Below are positions 25,901 to 32,465 of a DNA stretch of 64,000 nucleotides, piece by piece. Within the stretch, counting starts at the first letter, position 1. Each line of letters starts with the position of its first letter. A model generated the notes under the pieces. It was not told the DNA's origin. It did no database searches and saw only the letters and a program-made list of their open reading frames with translations. Origin of the DNA: Streptantibioticus ferralitis. GTDB taxonomy: Bacteria; Actinomycetota; Actinomycetes; Streptomycetales; Streptomycetaceae. The stretch is from NCBI RefSeq assembly GCF_029223525.1, contig NZ_JARHTQ010000009.1, positions 218,450 to 282,449 of the forward strand. Reading direction: 5' to 3'. A program made the position numbers and the translations under genes.

Positions 25901-27085
25901 TCACTGCGCGCGGCCGAGCAGCAATCCCGAGGTCGGCACTCCGGTGCCGGCCGTCACCAGGACCCGGGACGCGTCCGGTACCTGGTTGACGCTGGTGCCG
26001 CGCACCTGCCGCACCGCCTCGGCGATGCCGTTCATCCCGTGCAGGTAGGCCTCGCCGAGCTGGCCGCCGTGGGTGTTGACCGGCAGCCGCCCGCCGATCT
26101 CCAGCCCGCCGTCGGCGGCGAAGTCGGCCGCCTCACCACGCCCGCAGAAGCCGAACTCCTCCAGCTGCATCAGCACGAACGGTGTGAAGTGGTCGTACAG
26201 CACGGCGGTGTCCACGTCGCCGGGCCCGAGCCCCGACGTACGCCACAGCTGGCGTGCCACCACCCCCATCTCCGGCAGCCCGGTGAGATCGTCCCGGTAG
26301 AAGCTGGTCATCTGCTCCTGTGCACGGCCCGCGCCCTGCGCGGCGGCGGTGATGACGGCGGGGCGTCGCCGCAGGTCATGTGCGCGTTCCAGGGAGGTGA
26401 CGACGAGCGCTTGGCCCCCGTCGGTCTCCTGGCAGCAGTCGAGCAGCCGTAGCGGTTCGGCGATCCAGCGCGAGGCGGCATGGTCGGCGAGGGTGATCGG
26501 CTTGCGGTAGAAGTACGCGGCCGGGTTGGTCGCGGCATGGCGGCGGTCGGCGACCGCGACCGGTCCGAAGGCGTCGGGGCTCAGCCCGTAGGTGTGCAGG
26601 TACCGGCGCGCGGCCATGGCGACCCACGAGGCGGGCGTCAGCAACCCGAACGGCAGCACCCAGCCGAGCGCCGCGCCCTCGGCGGACGGCTCGCGGTGCT
26701 GGACGCCGGAACCGAAGCGGCGGCCGGACCGCTCGTTGAACGCCCGGTAGCAGACGACCACCTCGGCCACCCCGGTCGTCACCGCGAGCGCCGCCTGCTG
26801 GATGGTCGCGCAGGCCGCGCCGCCGCCGTAGTGGACCCGGGAGAAGAAGGACAGCTCGCCGATGCCGGTCGCCTGCGCGACGGCGATCTCCGGACTGGTG
26901 TCCATGGTGAAGCTGACCAGCCCGTCGACATCGACGGGACTCAGCCCCGCGTCGTCCAGCGCGGCACGTACCGCCTGCACGGCGAGGGTGAGCTCGCTGC
27001 GGCCGGAATCCTTGGAGAACGAGGTGGCGCCGATGCCCACGATCGCGGCGCGGCCGCCGAGGGCGTCTGGACGGCGCAGGCTCAT
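25901..27085 (-). CDS. Thiolase-fold lipid-transfer protein / Ltp2-like retro-aldolase
   Basis: A 394-residue SCP2-thiolase-superfamily protein lacking the classic biosynthetic/degradative active-site set. Visible landmarks: AAIVGIGATSFSKDSGRS start, HYGGGAACATIQQAALAV, LYDHFTPFVLMQLEEFGFC and the C-terminal NTHGGQLGEAYLHGMNG. The order with its neighbours (two-domain MaoC/DUF35 protein, small MaoC protein, this gene) matches chsH2-chsH1-ltp2 of mycobacteria. There Ltp2, bound to the DUF35 domain of ChsH2, cleaves a 17-hydroxy steroid side chain by retro-aldol reaction. Its ATG overlaps the MaoC stop (ATGA). The substrate here need not be a steroid. Confidence 0.85.
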   Translation of the reverse strand: MSLRRPDALGGRAAIVGIGATSFSKDSGRSELTLAVQAVRAALDDAGLSPVDVDGLVSFTMDTSPEIAVAQATGIGELSFFSRVHYGGGAACATIQQAALAVTTGVAEVVVCYRAFNERSGRRFGSGVQHREPSAEGAALGWVLPFGLLTPASWVAMAARRYLHTYGLSPDAFGPVAVADRRHAATNPAAYFYRKPITLADHAASRWIAEPLRLLDCCQETDGGQALVVTSLERAHDLRRRPAVITAAAQGAGRAQEQMTSFYRDDLTGLPEMGVVARQLWRTSGLGPGDVDTAVLYDHFTPFVLMQLEEFGFCGRGEAADFAADGGLEIGGRLPVNTHGGQLGEAYLHGMNGIAEAVRQVRGTSVNQVPDASRVLVTAGTGVPTSGLLLGRAQ

Positions 27086-27489
27086 GCGTCCGCCCCCCGA
27101 GGAAGGCGGACGGTGGCCTGTCCGGTGACGTGGTGGCCGAGCGCGTTGGCGCCCGTCACCTCGACGACCGCCGTCTGGCCGTCCGCATCGCCCGCCAGCG
27201 AAACGATCCGTCCGCTCAACACCATCTCGTCGCCCGGGTAGTTGGGCGCTCCCAAGCGGATGGCGACCCTGCGCAGTTCGGCCTCCGGCCCGAAGTGTTC
27301 GGCGAGGTAGCGGCCGACAAGGCCGTTGGTCGTGAGGATGTTCATGAAGATGTCGGGGGAGCCTTTGGCGCGGGCGGCCTCGGCGTCGTGATGCACGTCC
27401 TGGTAGTCACGGGTGGCGACGGCACCGGAGACGATCAGCGTGCGGGTGATGGGTATGCGCAGCGGCGCGAGTTCGTCACCGATCCGCAT
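27082..27489 (-). CDS. Small MaoC-like enoyl-CoA hydratase (ChsH1-like)
   Basis: A 135-residue single hot-dog protein. The hydratase dyad appears as D28-x4-H33 within SGAVATRDYQDVHHD, close to the catalytic Asp/His spacing reported for ChsH1. In mycobacteria ChsH1 has the active residues and pairs with the N-terminal hot-dog of ChsH2 to hydrate a branched-chain enoyl-CoA. The gene begins directly after the stop of the two-domain gene (TAGATG), so strict coupling and 1:1 assembly are likely. The frame ends in overlap with the Ltp2-like gene. Confidence 0.88.
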   Translation of the reverse strand: MRIGDELAPLRIPITRTLIVSGAVATRDYQDVHHDAEAARAKGSPDIFMNILTTNGLVGRYLAEHFGPEAELRRVAIRLGAPNYPGDEMVLSGRIVSLAGDADGQTAVVEVTGANALGHHVTGQATVRLPRGADA

Positions 27490-28386
27490 CTAAACCCCCT
27501 CCCTCACCCGGAACACCGGAAGGGTCAACTCATCGTCCACGACCGCGAATTCAAGCTCCACGGGCATGCCGATGCGCACCTTGTCGTACGGGACACCGGT
27601 CACGTTGGCGATCATCCGCACTCCTTCGGGGAGCTCCACGAGCGCGACCGCGTACGGAGGCTCGAAGGCCGGAAACGGCGGGTGGTGCATGACGACGTAC
27701 GAGTAGACCGTGCCGGAACCGCTCGCCTTGACGGTGTCCCACGCCTGCCCGCCGCAGCTGTTGCACCCGGGCAGCCAGGGGAAACGCGGCGTACCGCAAC
27801 CCGTGCACCGCTGTATGAGCAGCTCATGCCGCGAAACCCCGTTCCAGAACCCGGCGTTGTCACGGTTGACGACCGGTCGCGGGCGCTTGCCGGGCGCCTT
27901 GCGCGGCGCGGGCGCGTACTTGAGGATCCGGAACCGGTGGGTACCGACCTGTTCGCCGCCGGACCGCAGATCCATCCTGGTGGTGATGAAGTGGCCGATG
28001 CCGAGCTTGGTGGTCTTACGTGGTGAGACCGACTCGATCACGGCGTCGAAGACGATCCGGTCACCGGGGCGCAGTGGTCGCACGTACTCCTGCTCGCAGT
28101 CTGTGGCGACAACGGCGTCAAACCCAGCGGCGTCCAGAGCGCCCAGCAGTTCGTCGTATGGTCCGGAACGGTCGCCATGGCCGGAGAGCCCGGCCATGGT
28201 CCATACCTGCAGCATGGTGGGGGGTGCGGAACCGTCGACGGGCAGGAGGTGCCCCATCGCCTCGCACCAGTGCCGGATCATCGGGGAGTTGACGGGATCC
28301 CTGCCCTCGCCTCCGACAGCGGCCGACTGTCCCTCGTAGGCCTTGATCCGCTCGTAGAACCCGGCAGCGGGCTCGGCATCCGTCAT
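27490..28386 (-). CDS. MaoC-N / DUF35 OB-fold fusion (ChsH2-like)
   Basis: 298 residues. The N-terminal ~165 residues are a hot-dog fold of the MaoC_dehydrat_N type (PVNSPMIRHWCEAMGHLLPV) without an obvious catalytic dyad; a linker with RAPRKAPGKRPRP follows. The C-terminal ~120 residues are DUF35: a zinc ribbon CTGC-x10-CNSC and an OB-fold (SGTVYSYVVMHHPPFPAF). This is the architecture of ChsH2, whose first half pairs with ChsH1 and whose DUF35 half recruits and activates Ltp2. ATG at 28386 has no clear ribosome site but has a TTGACA promoter element 31 bases upstream, so the message may be leaderless or nearly so. Confidence 0.9.
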   Translation of the reverse strand: MTDAEPAAGFYERIKAYEGQSAAVGGEGRDPVNSPMIRHWCEAMGHLLPVDGSAPPTMLQVWTMAGLSGHGDRSGPYDELLGALDAAGFDAVVATDCEQEYVRPLRPGDRIVFDAVIESVSPRKTTKLGIGHFITTRMDLRSGGEQVGTHRFRILKYAPAPRKAPGKRPRPVVNRDNAGFWNGVSRHELLIQRCTGCGTPRFPWLPGCNSCGGQAWDTVKASGSGTVYSYVVMHHPPFPAFEPPYAVALVELPEGVRMIANVTGVPYDKVRIGMPVELEFAVVDDELTLPVFRVREGV

Positions 28387-28389
28387 GTT

Positions 28390-28422
28390 CTGACTGTTCG
28401 TCAGGTCAGGTGAAGGTGTCAA
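28390..28422 (-). promoter_or_regulatory. Putative promoter and operator of the ChsH2-ChsH1-Ltp2-like operon
   Basis: On the minus strand TTGACA (28422-28417) is a good -35 element. About 18 bases on, immediately before the ATG, sits the dyad CTGAC-TGTTC-GTCAG (28390-28404), which would cover the -10 region. This is a typical placement for a TetR- or GntR-type repressor site; no regulator gene is adjacent. The -10 match is weak. Confidence 0.45.
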
Positions 28423-28427
28423 GACAT

Positions 28428-28462
28428 CCAGAGGTTGTCCACAGCCTGTGGACAACCTCTGG
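28428..28462. promoter_or_regulatory. Palindrome of two perfect DnaA boxes
   Basis: Sixteen-base perfect arms (28428-28443 and 28447-28462) around GCC. Each arm contains TTGTCCACA, the preferred Streptomyces DnaA box, in inverted orientation (28435-28443 and 28447-28455). It is intergenic, 42 bases upstream of the MaoC/DUF35 start. Confidence 0.8.
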
Positions 28463-28486
28463 CCATGCCAAAGACACCGAAACAGA

Positions 28487-28519
28487 CTGTGCGACGGCAC
28501 CGATGATGCCGTCGCACAG
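28487..28519 (-). terminator. Hairpin terminator of the small secreted-protein gene
   Basis: 13-base perfect arms CTGTGCGACGGCA / TGCCGTCGCACAG with a 7-base loop, 74 bases past the stop of the minus-strand gene ending at 28593. Confidence 0.7.
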
Positions 28520-28592
28520 CCATCTCACCGGCCTGCCGCGCGGGACCCCGGCCACTGGGAACGGTCGGAGCGTCCGGGCCCCCGCGCGCTCC

Positions 28593-28850
28593 TCACCAGC
28601 ACCTGGCGAAGTTCACCCGCACATCGCGCTGCTCGATCCGGGTGTCGCCGGATCCGTTCACACTGGCGGTGTTGCTCTGGTTGGTGGCGCCCGCACCTGA
28701 GGACACCTGCCCCGTGCTGTTGACGCTCGCTTGCGAGTGGTCGTTGGCGAAGGAACCGTTGTCCGCCGATGCGGTGCCAGCGAACAGAACCCCGGTGAGC
28801 GGCAACGCGGCAAGTGCGGCCAGGGCACGGGCGGTACGGATCTTGCTCAT
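28593..28850 (-). CDS. Small secreted protein of unknown function
   Basis: 85 residues. ATG at 28850 follows GGAGG at 5 bases. The signal peptide ALAALAALPLTGVLFAGTASA is followed by a ~55-residue mature peptide rich in Asn, Ser, Gly and Gln (NGSFANDHSQASVNSTGQVS) that ends in ARCW with a single Cys. Such Asn/Ser/Gly-rich short exported proteins are frequent in Streptomyces, but it lacks the chaplin domain and two-Cys pattern, and it is not rodlin-like. The single C-terminal Cys could allow dimerisation. The function cannot be inferred. Confidence 0.75.
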   Translation of the reverse strand: MSKIRTARALAALAALPLTGVLFAGTASADNGSFANDHSQASVNSTGQVSSGAGATNQSNTASVNGSGDTRIEQRDVRVNFARCW

Positions 28851-29425
28851 CAATTCCTCCCAGGAACTGGAAGTCAGGGGCGAGGCGGGGCGGTTGGCCG
28901 ACCGCTCCGCCGACTCTGCGGCGTCGCGAGATCAGACTTGCCCACGGGATCCCCCAGGAACCACTCTGGATAGCCTATTTACCTCGCAAGCGTGACGATC
29001 TGTCGATAAACATTCTCAATCCCATCACATGACCGGCAGTCATCGGCGCCACTGTGTCGTCCTTGCGGCGCAACGGGAGAAACGTTACGGCGCACATGTG
29101 ACCGCAGCTTCAGTATGTCGACTTACCGATACAGGTGGGACTTTATGGCATGCGTGAGGTCAGGAGCCTTGCCGACATGGGACGTTGAGATTCCGAAGGC
29201 CGCTTTGGGTTCGGCGACCCCCCGATTGTCGCCGGATGCCGAGCCCCTGGGCGCTCCCATCGACCAACATCCTGCCTGAAGTCTTGGCAGCGAGCGACCA
29301 GCAGCTCTTCCCAAAGGGAAGTAGTAGCCCTTGCCGGTAACTACACACCCGGGGATAGCTTCATCGCTGTCAGCGGGAACGGCCGGTGACGGCCCTTCCC
29401 CGTGCTCGATCGCCGGAGGTGACGC
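28851..29425. other. 575-base gap with low GC, no gene recognised
   Basis: The right part of the promoter region for the small secreted protein lies here. From about 28975 to 29130 the sequence is unusually AT-rich for this genome, and short frames are broken. A minus-strand frame (about 29123-29330) reads protein-like in places but has mixed codon use and no family match by eye. Probably accumulated debris of a former mobile segment. Confidence 0.4.
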
Positions 29426-30132
29426 ATGTCCGCATCCACGATGCGCGTGGTGGTCCAGGACGGTTTCGGAGGCCCGGAGGTGTTGCGGGTCCAGGAGGTG
29501 CCCCGGCCCGAACCGCTTCCCACGGAGGTCCTGGTGCGCGTGCACGCGGCCGGCATCAACCCGGTGGACTGGAAGACCCGGGCCGGCACCGGCATGGCCG
29601 GCGTGCTGGGCGAGCCGCCGTTCGTGCTGGGCTGGGACGTCTCCGGGGTGGTGGAGGCGGTGGGCTTCGGCGTGACCACGCTGAAGGCGGGCGACGAGGT
29701 CTACGGGATCCGTGGTTCCCGCGCGCGGCCGGCGGCTACGGCGAGTACGTCACCGCTCCCGCCCGCCAGTTCGCCCGCAAGCCCGCCACCGTGAGCCACG
29801 AGCAGGCCGCCGCCGTGCCGCTCGCGGCCCTCACCGCCTGGCAGGCCCTGGTGGACACCGCCGGCGTCCACGCCGGGCAGCGCGTACTGGTGCACGCCGC
29901 CGCGGGCGGCGTCGGACACTTCGCGGTCCAGTTCGCCAAGCACCTGGGCACGCACGTCATCGCCACCGCGAGCAGCGCCCGCCACGAGTGGCTCAAGGAA
30001 CTCGGCGCCGACGAGGTCATCGACTACACCGCCGTCCGCTTCGAGGACATCGCGCGGGAGGTCGACGTCGTCATCGATCTGGTGGGCGACGCCCACGACA
30101 AGACCGGGTCGCGCTCGCTGGAGGTGCTGCGT
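29426..30132 (+). pseudogene. Broken zinc-independent quinone oxidoreductase (MDR family)
   Basis: The first ~95 codons encode a medium-chain dehydrogenase/reductase N terminus (VVVQDGFGGPEVLRVQEVP, GWDVSGVVEAVG, GDEVYGI). At about 29711 one base is missing in a C-run relative to the expected GIPWFPRAAGGYGEYV, and the protein continues in the next frame (PLAALTAWQALVDTAGV, VLVHAAAGGVGHFAVQFAKH). At LEVLR (30132) the homology stops and unrelated sequence follows, so the last ~90 residues are lost. Two independent lesions make it a true pseudogene. Intact relatives reduce quinones or enones with NADPH. Confidence 0.8.
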
Positions 30133-30192
30133 CAGGACGACTCGCCTCCTGATCCCTCGGTCAGGGTCGCGCCTCACAACCACATACGAAAG

Positions 30193-30234
30193 CCGGACCA
30201 CCCCTTCGCCTGGACAGCTCTCGGGGTGGTCCGG
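30193..30234. terminator. Hairpin terminator
   Basis: Perfect 12-base arms CCGGACCACCCC / GGGGTGGTCCGG around an 18-base loop, downstream of the truncated reductase frame. Confidence 0.7.
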
Positions 30235-30411
30235 TCAAGAGTCCCTGTTCAGGACCCCGGTGCCGATGGTACCGGGGTCGTCGTCGTGCGCTCATGACGG
30301 GTGACTCCCGTGCCAGGCGGTTGAGTTGGCTCGGCCGATGGAGAGAGACAGTGGTATTCGTCGGATTCGTCAGTGGTGCCGCCCCGTTGGACCTGAGCCA
30401 CGGAAAGTCAG

Positions 30412-30561
30412 GGTGTCGCCCCCGCCGAGGTCGCGCGCCGCGCGGGCCACAGCATCGCTGTCCTCTTCCGCTTCTACGCCAAGGTGATCCACGGCCTCCA
30501 GCAGCAAGCGAACGAGAAGATTGAGCGGGCTCTGCTGGAAGGGGGCGAAGCCCCCGAGTAG
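30412..30561 (+). pseudogene. C-terminal fragment of a tyrosine integrase
   Basis: Fifty codons read GVAPAEVARRAGHSIAVLFR, FYAKVIHGLQQQANEKIERA and a short acidic end, then a stop. This matches the end of actinomycete phage/plasmid integrases: RRAGHS (box II His-x-x-Arg neighbourhood) followed by the catalytic Tyr in RFYAK. No upstream part of the gene is present in any frame, so the fragment is the scar of a lost integrative element. Confidence 0.75.
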
Positions 30562-30585
30562 AAGATGCCCGACGGCTAAAAACCC

Positions 30586-30625
30586 GAGTGCAGTCCGCAG
30601 CACAACCAAGCTGCGGACTGCACTC
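30586..30625. terminator. Strong bidirectional intrinsic terminator
   Basis: Perfect 15-base arms GAGTGCAGTCCGCAG / CTGCGGACTGCACTC, a 10-base loop, AAAA on the left and TTT on the right. It separates the integrase fragment from the toxin gene. Confidence 0.85.
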
Positions 30626-30767
30626 TTTGGTGCTGATGCGAGGTGTCCGGGGCGTCAGTTCGCTACCCCCCGGCCGATGCCCCACACCCACCACTGCGAC
30701 GGCGGCCGTGGGGGGCGTACGGCAAGACTGGTGAGTACTCAGAAGACTCGGGGCCTGGGTCGTACGG

Positions 30768-31862
30768 TCAGGACTGCTCGGGGCTGTATTCCAGAGCCTC
30801 ACGGGGGTACGCGTCGGCGATAGAGGTGTTCGGGTCCCTTGTGGTCCATTCAAGAACCTTGGATCCGTCGAGACGTTCGAGGACGTACTTGTCGCTGCGG
30901 TACCAGATCGCCTCGGTTACCCGCCTGCCCGCCTGGTAGTTCCGCTCGAGTGTCACCTCCCGCGAGTGGCTCTTGACCTCCTCGTGCGTGGTGATGACCT
31001 TCAGTTCCTGGCTGATGGTCGTGCTCAGCGAAGCACCGACGCCCTTGAATCCGAAGCTGGCCTCGGCGCTGACCGAGATCGTGGTGGTCTCCTCGACGGT
31101 CCTGGCGTTCGCCGTCGTCAAGCCCACGGTCGTCTTCTCCGTGTGGGTGTAGTCCGAGGCGCCGCCGTGCTCGTAGGAGTAGACCCGCTCCCAGTAGCCG
31201 TACCGACGCAGGATGTAGTACGGGTTCTCCCGGGCCTGGCGCTGACGGTCGAAGGCGGAGTCCTTGACCAAGGGGAAGGGATAGGCCATGACCCCCACCT
31301 CGACAGCATCGGTCTTCGCGGACGGCGTCGGCTGATAGCTCGTCATACGGTGGATGTCACCGATACCGGTGTCGGGGATGTCGGGCAGGTCGAGCACGGC
31401 CTTGTACTCGTCCTCGACCTCGAAACGCCACGCTTGGCTGTGTTCCAAGTACCACTGCTCGACGATGGCCGACGGCTGCGGGCTGTAGCTCTTGACGTTC
31501 AGCGCTAACTGGCTCTTTTCGTTGCTGATGCGGAAGACGCCGCTGCTCACCTGGTTCAGGAACCAGACCTGGGTGGGGCCGTGGAGCGAGGGCTGGAGAG
31601 TGAACTGCTCCGCTGGCGCCCCCGCTTTGGTGCTGTTGGAGGCGATGTTCACCACGAGTCCACTGGCCTTGTTGGCCAGCAGGTACTTGCCGAAGTCGAG
31701 TGGGAAGACGTGCCAGGTCTGATGGATGCGAGAACCGGAGGGCTGAGAGTTCCACTGCTCTAGCCGCGCGGAAGGAGCGAGGCTGTTGGACTTGACGTTC
31801 AGGTACAGGTTGCTCTGCTGGTTCTTAAGCCGGTAGGACCTACCCGCCGGGATACCCGACAT
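30768..31862 (-). CDS. Predicted lectin-type pore-forming toxin: ricin beta-trefoil plus Toxin_10 (BinB/Cry35)-like domain
   Basis: 364 residues from ATG 31862 (AAAGGG about 10 bases upstream; earlier starts at 31937 and 31919 lack sites). Residues about 8-148 are a beta-trefoil in three obvious repeats: YRLKNQQSNLYLNVKS...TWHVF, YLLANKASGLVVNIAS...VWFLN and FRISNEKSQLALNVKS...AWRFE, a ricin-type carbohydrate-binding fold. Residues about 175-364 resemble the insecticidal crystal toxin P42/Toxin_10 core (BinA/BinB, Cry35): PFPLVKDSAFD, NPYYILRRYGYW, then Thr/Ser-rich amphipathic strands (TTISVSAEASFGF and neighbours) suited to a beta-hairpin pore. No signal peptide. Leu119 is a TTA codon, so expression may need bldA tRNA. 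GC is visibly lower than in neighbours, and mobile-element scars flank it. Family assignment is by motif, not search. Confidence 0.65.
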   Translation of the reverse strand: MSGIPAGRSYRLKNQQSNLYLNVKSNSLAPSARLEQWNSQPSGSRIHQTWHVFPLDFGKYLLANKASGLVVNIASNSTKAGAPAEQFTLQPSLHGPTQVWFLNQVSSGVFRISNEKSQLALNVKSYSPQPSAIVEQWYLEHSQAWRFEVEDEYKAVLDLPDIPDTGIGDIHRMTSYQPTPSAKTDAVEVGVMAYPFPLVKDSAFDRQRQARENPYYILRRYGYWERVYSYEHGGASDYTHTEKTTVGLTTANARTVEETTTISVSAEASFGFKGVGASLSTTISQELKVITTHEEVKSHSREVTLERNYQAGRRVTEAIWYRSDKYVLERLDGSKVLEWTTRDPNTSIADAYPREALEYSPEQS

Positions 31863-32238
31863 CACGGCCACCCTTTCGCTCGGAGATGGAGCCCGACCCA
31901 CCGCATAGGCAGCACTCATCTCCGACATCCACGACAAGGCGCCGCTAATGAGGTGGTTTCACCCGGGAATGAGTCAATCGCTCAGGACTGTGGACGTCTA
32001 GGGAGAGAACCAGCCGCTTTACGCAGGCAGGTGACTTGTACGCGGACAGCCGGTCACGCCGACACAGCGGCCAGTCGCGATCAGTTGTGCAAGACCCGGA
32101 CGTGGCTATCAGCGGGCCCAGATAACGGCGCCCAGCCCCGCCACGCACCATGCCGTTGAATCTGGTCCACGCCTGGCCCACACGCACTGGTCAACGGCGC
32201 GACAGGGGCGGATCAAGGTGAGACAGACCCTACGAAGA
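31863..32238. other. Gap between toxin gene and tRNA-Ser, no gene seen
   Basis: Contains the toxin promoter region (adjacent to 31862-31990) and then ~250 bases of lower-GC sequence with only short broken frames. No copy of the tRNA-Ser 3' end was found here that would mark an attachment site. Confidence 0.4.
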
Positions 32239-32266
32239 AGGGGTGCCCCGAGACTGGAGCACCCCT
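32239..32266 (-). terminator. tRNA-Ser(UGA) terminator hairpin
   Basis: Arms AGGGGTGCCCC / GGAGCACCCCT (10 of 11 paired) with a 6-base loop, 27 bases past the tRNA 3' end. Confidence 0.7.
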
Positions 32267-32293
32267 CCTGACCAGCACATACGCTGGCCTGCG

Positions 32294-32380
32294 CGGAGAG
32301 TGTGGGATTTGAACCCACGGTGACATCGCTGCCACGACGGTTTTCAAGACCGTTCCCTTAGGCCGCTCGGGCAACTCTCC
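32294..32380 (-). tRNA. tRNA-Ser(UGA)
   Basis: An 87-base class II tRNA on the minus strand: acceptor GGAGAGT/ACTCTCC, anticodon loop CTTGAAA giving UGA, long variable arm, T-loop TTCAAAT, discriminator G. Confidence 0.96.
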
Positions 32381-32465
32381 CCCGCGTCGCCTAGGGCGAC
32401 GCGGGGGACAGCCTAGCCGGTTTCGGGGGGCGGGTGCTCGGGTTGGGGTGCGAAGGGATCTTGGG

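Noticed and set aside
28593..28850. Chaplin or rodlin
   Set aside because: Lacks the ~40-residue chaplin domain with two Cys and the rodlin length and pattern.
29123..29545. Minus-strand frame overlapping the quinone reductase start as a real gene
   Set aside because: Half of it is antisense to the clear reductase N terminus and the rest lacks GC bias or a recognised domain.
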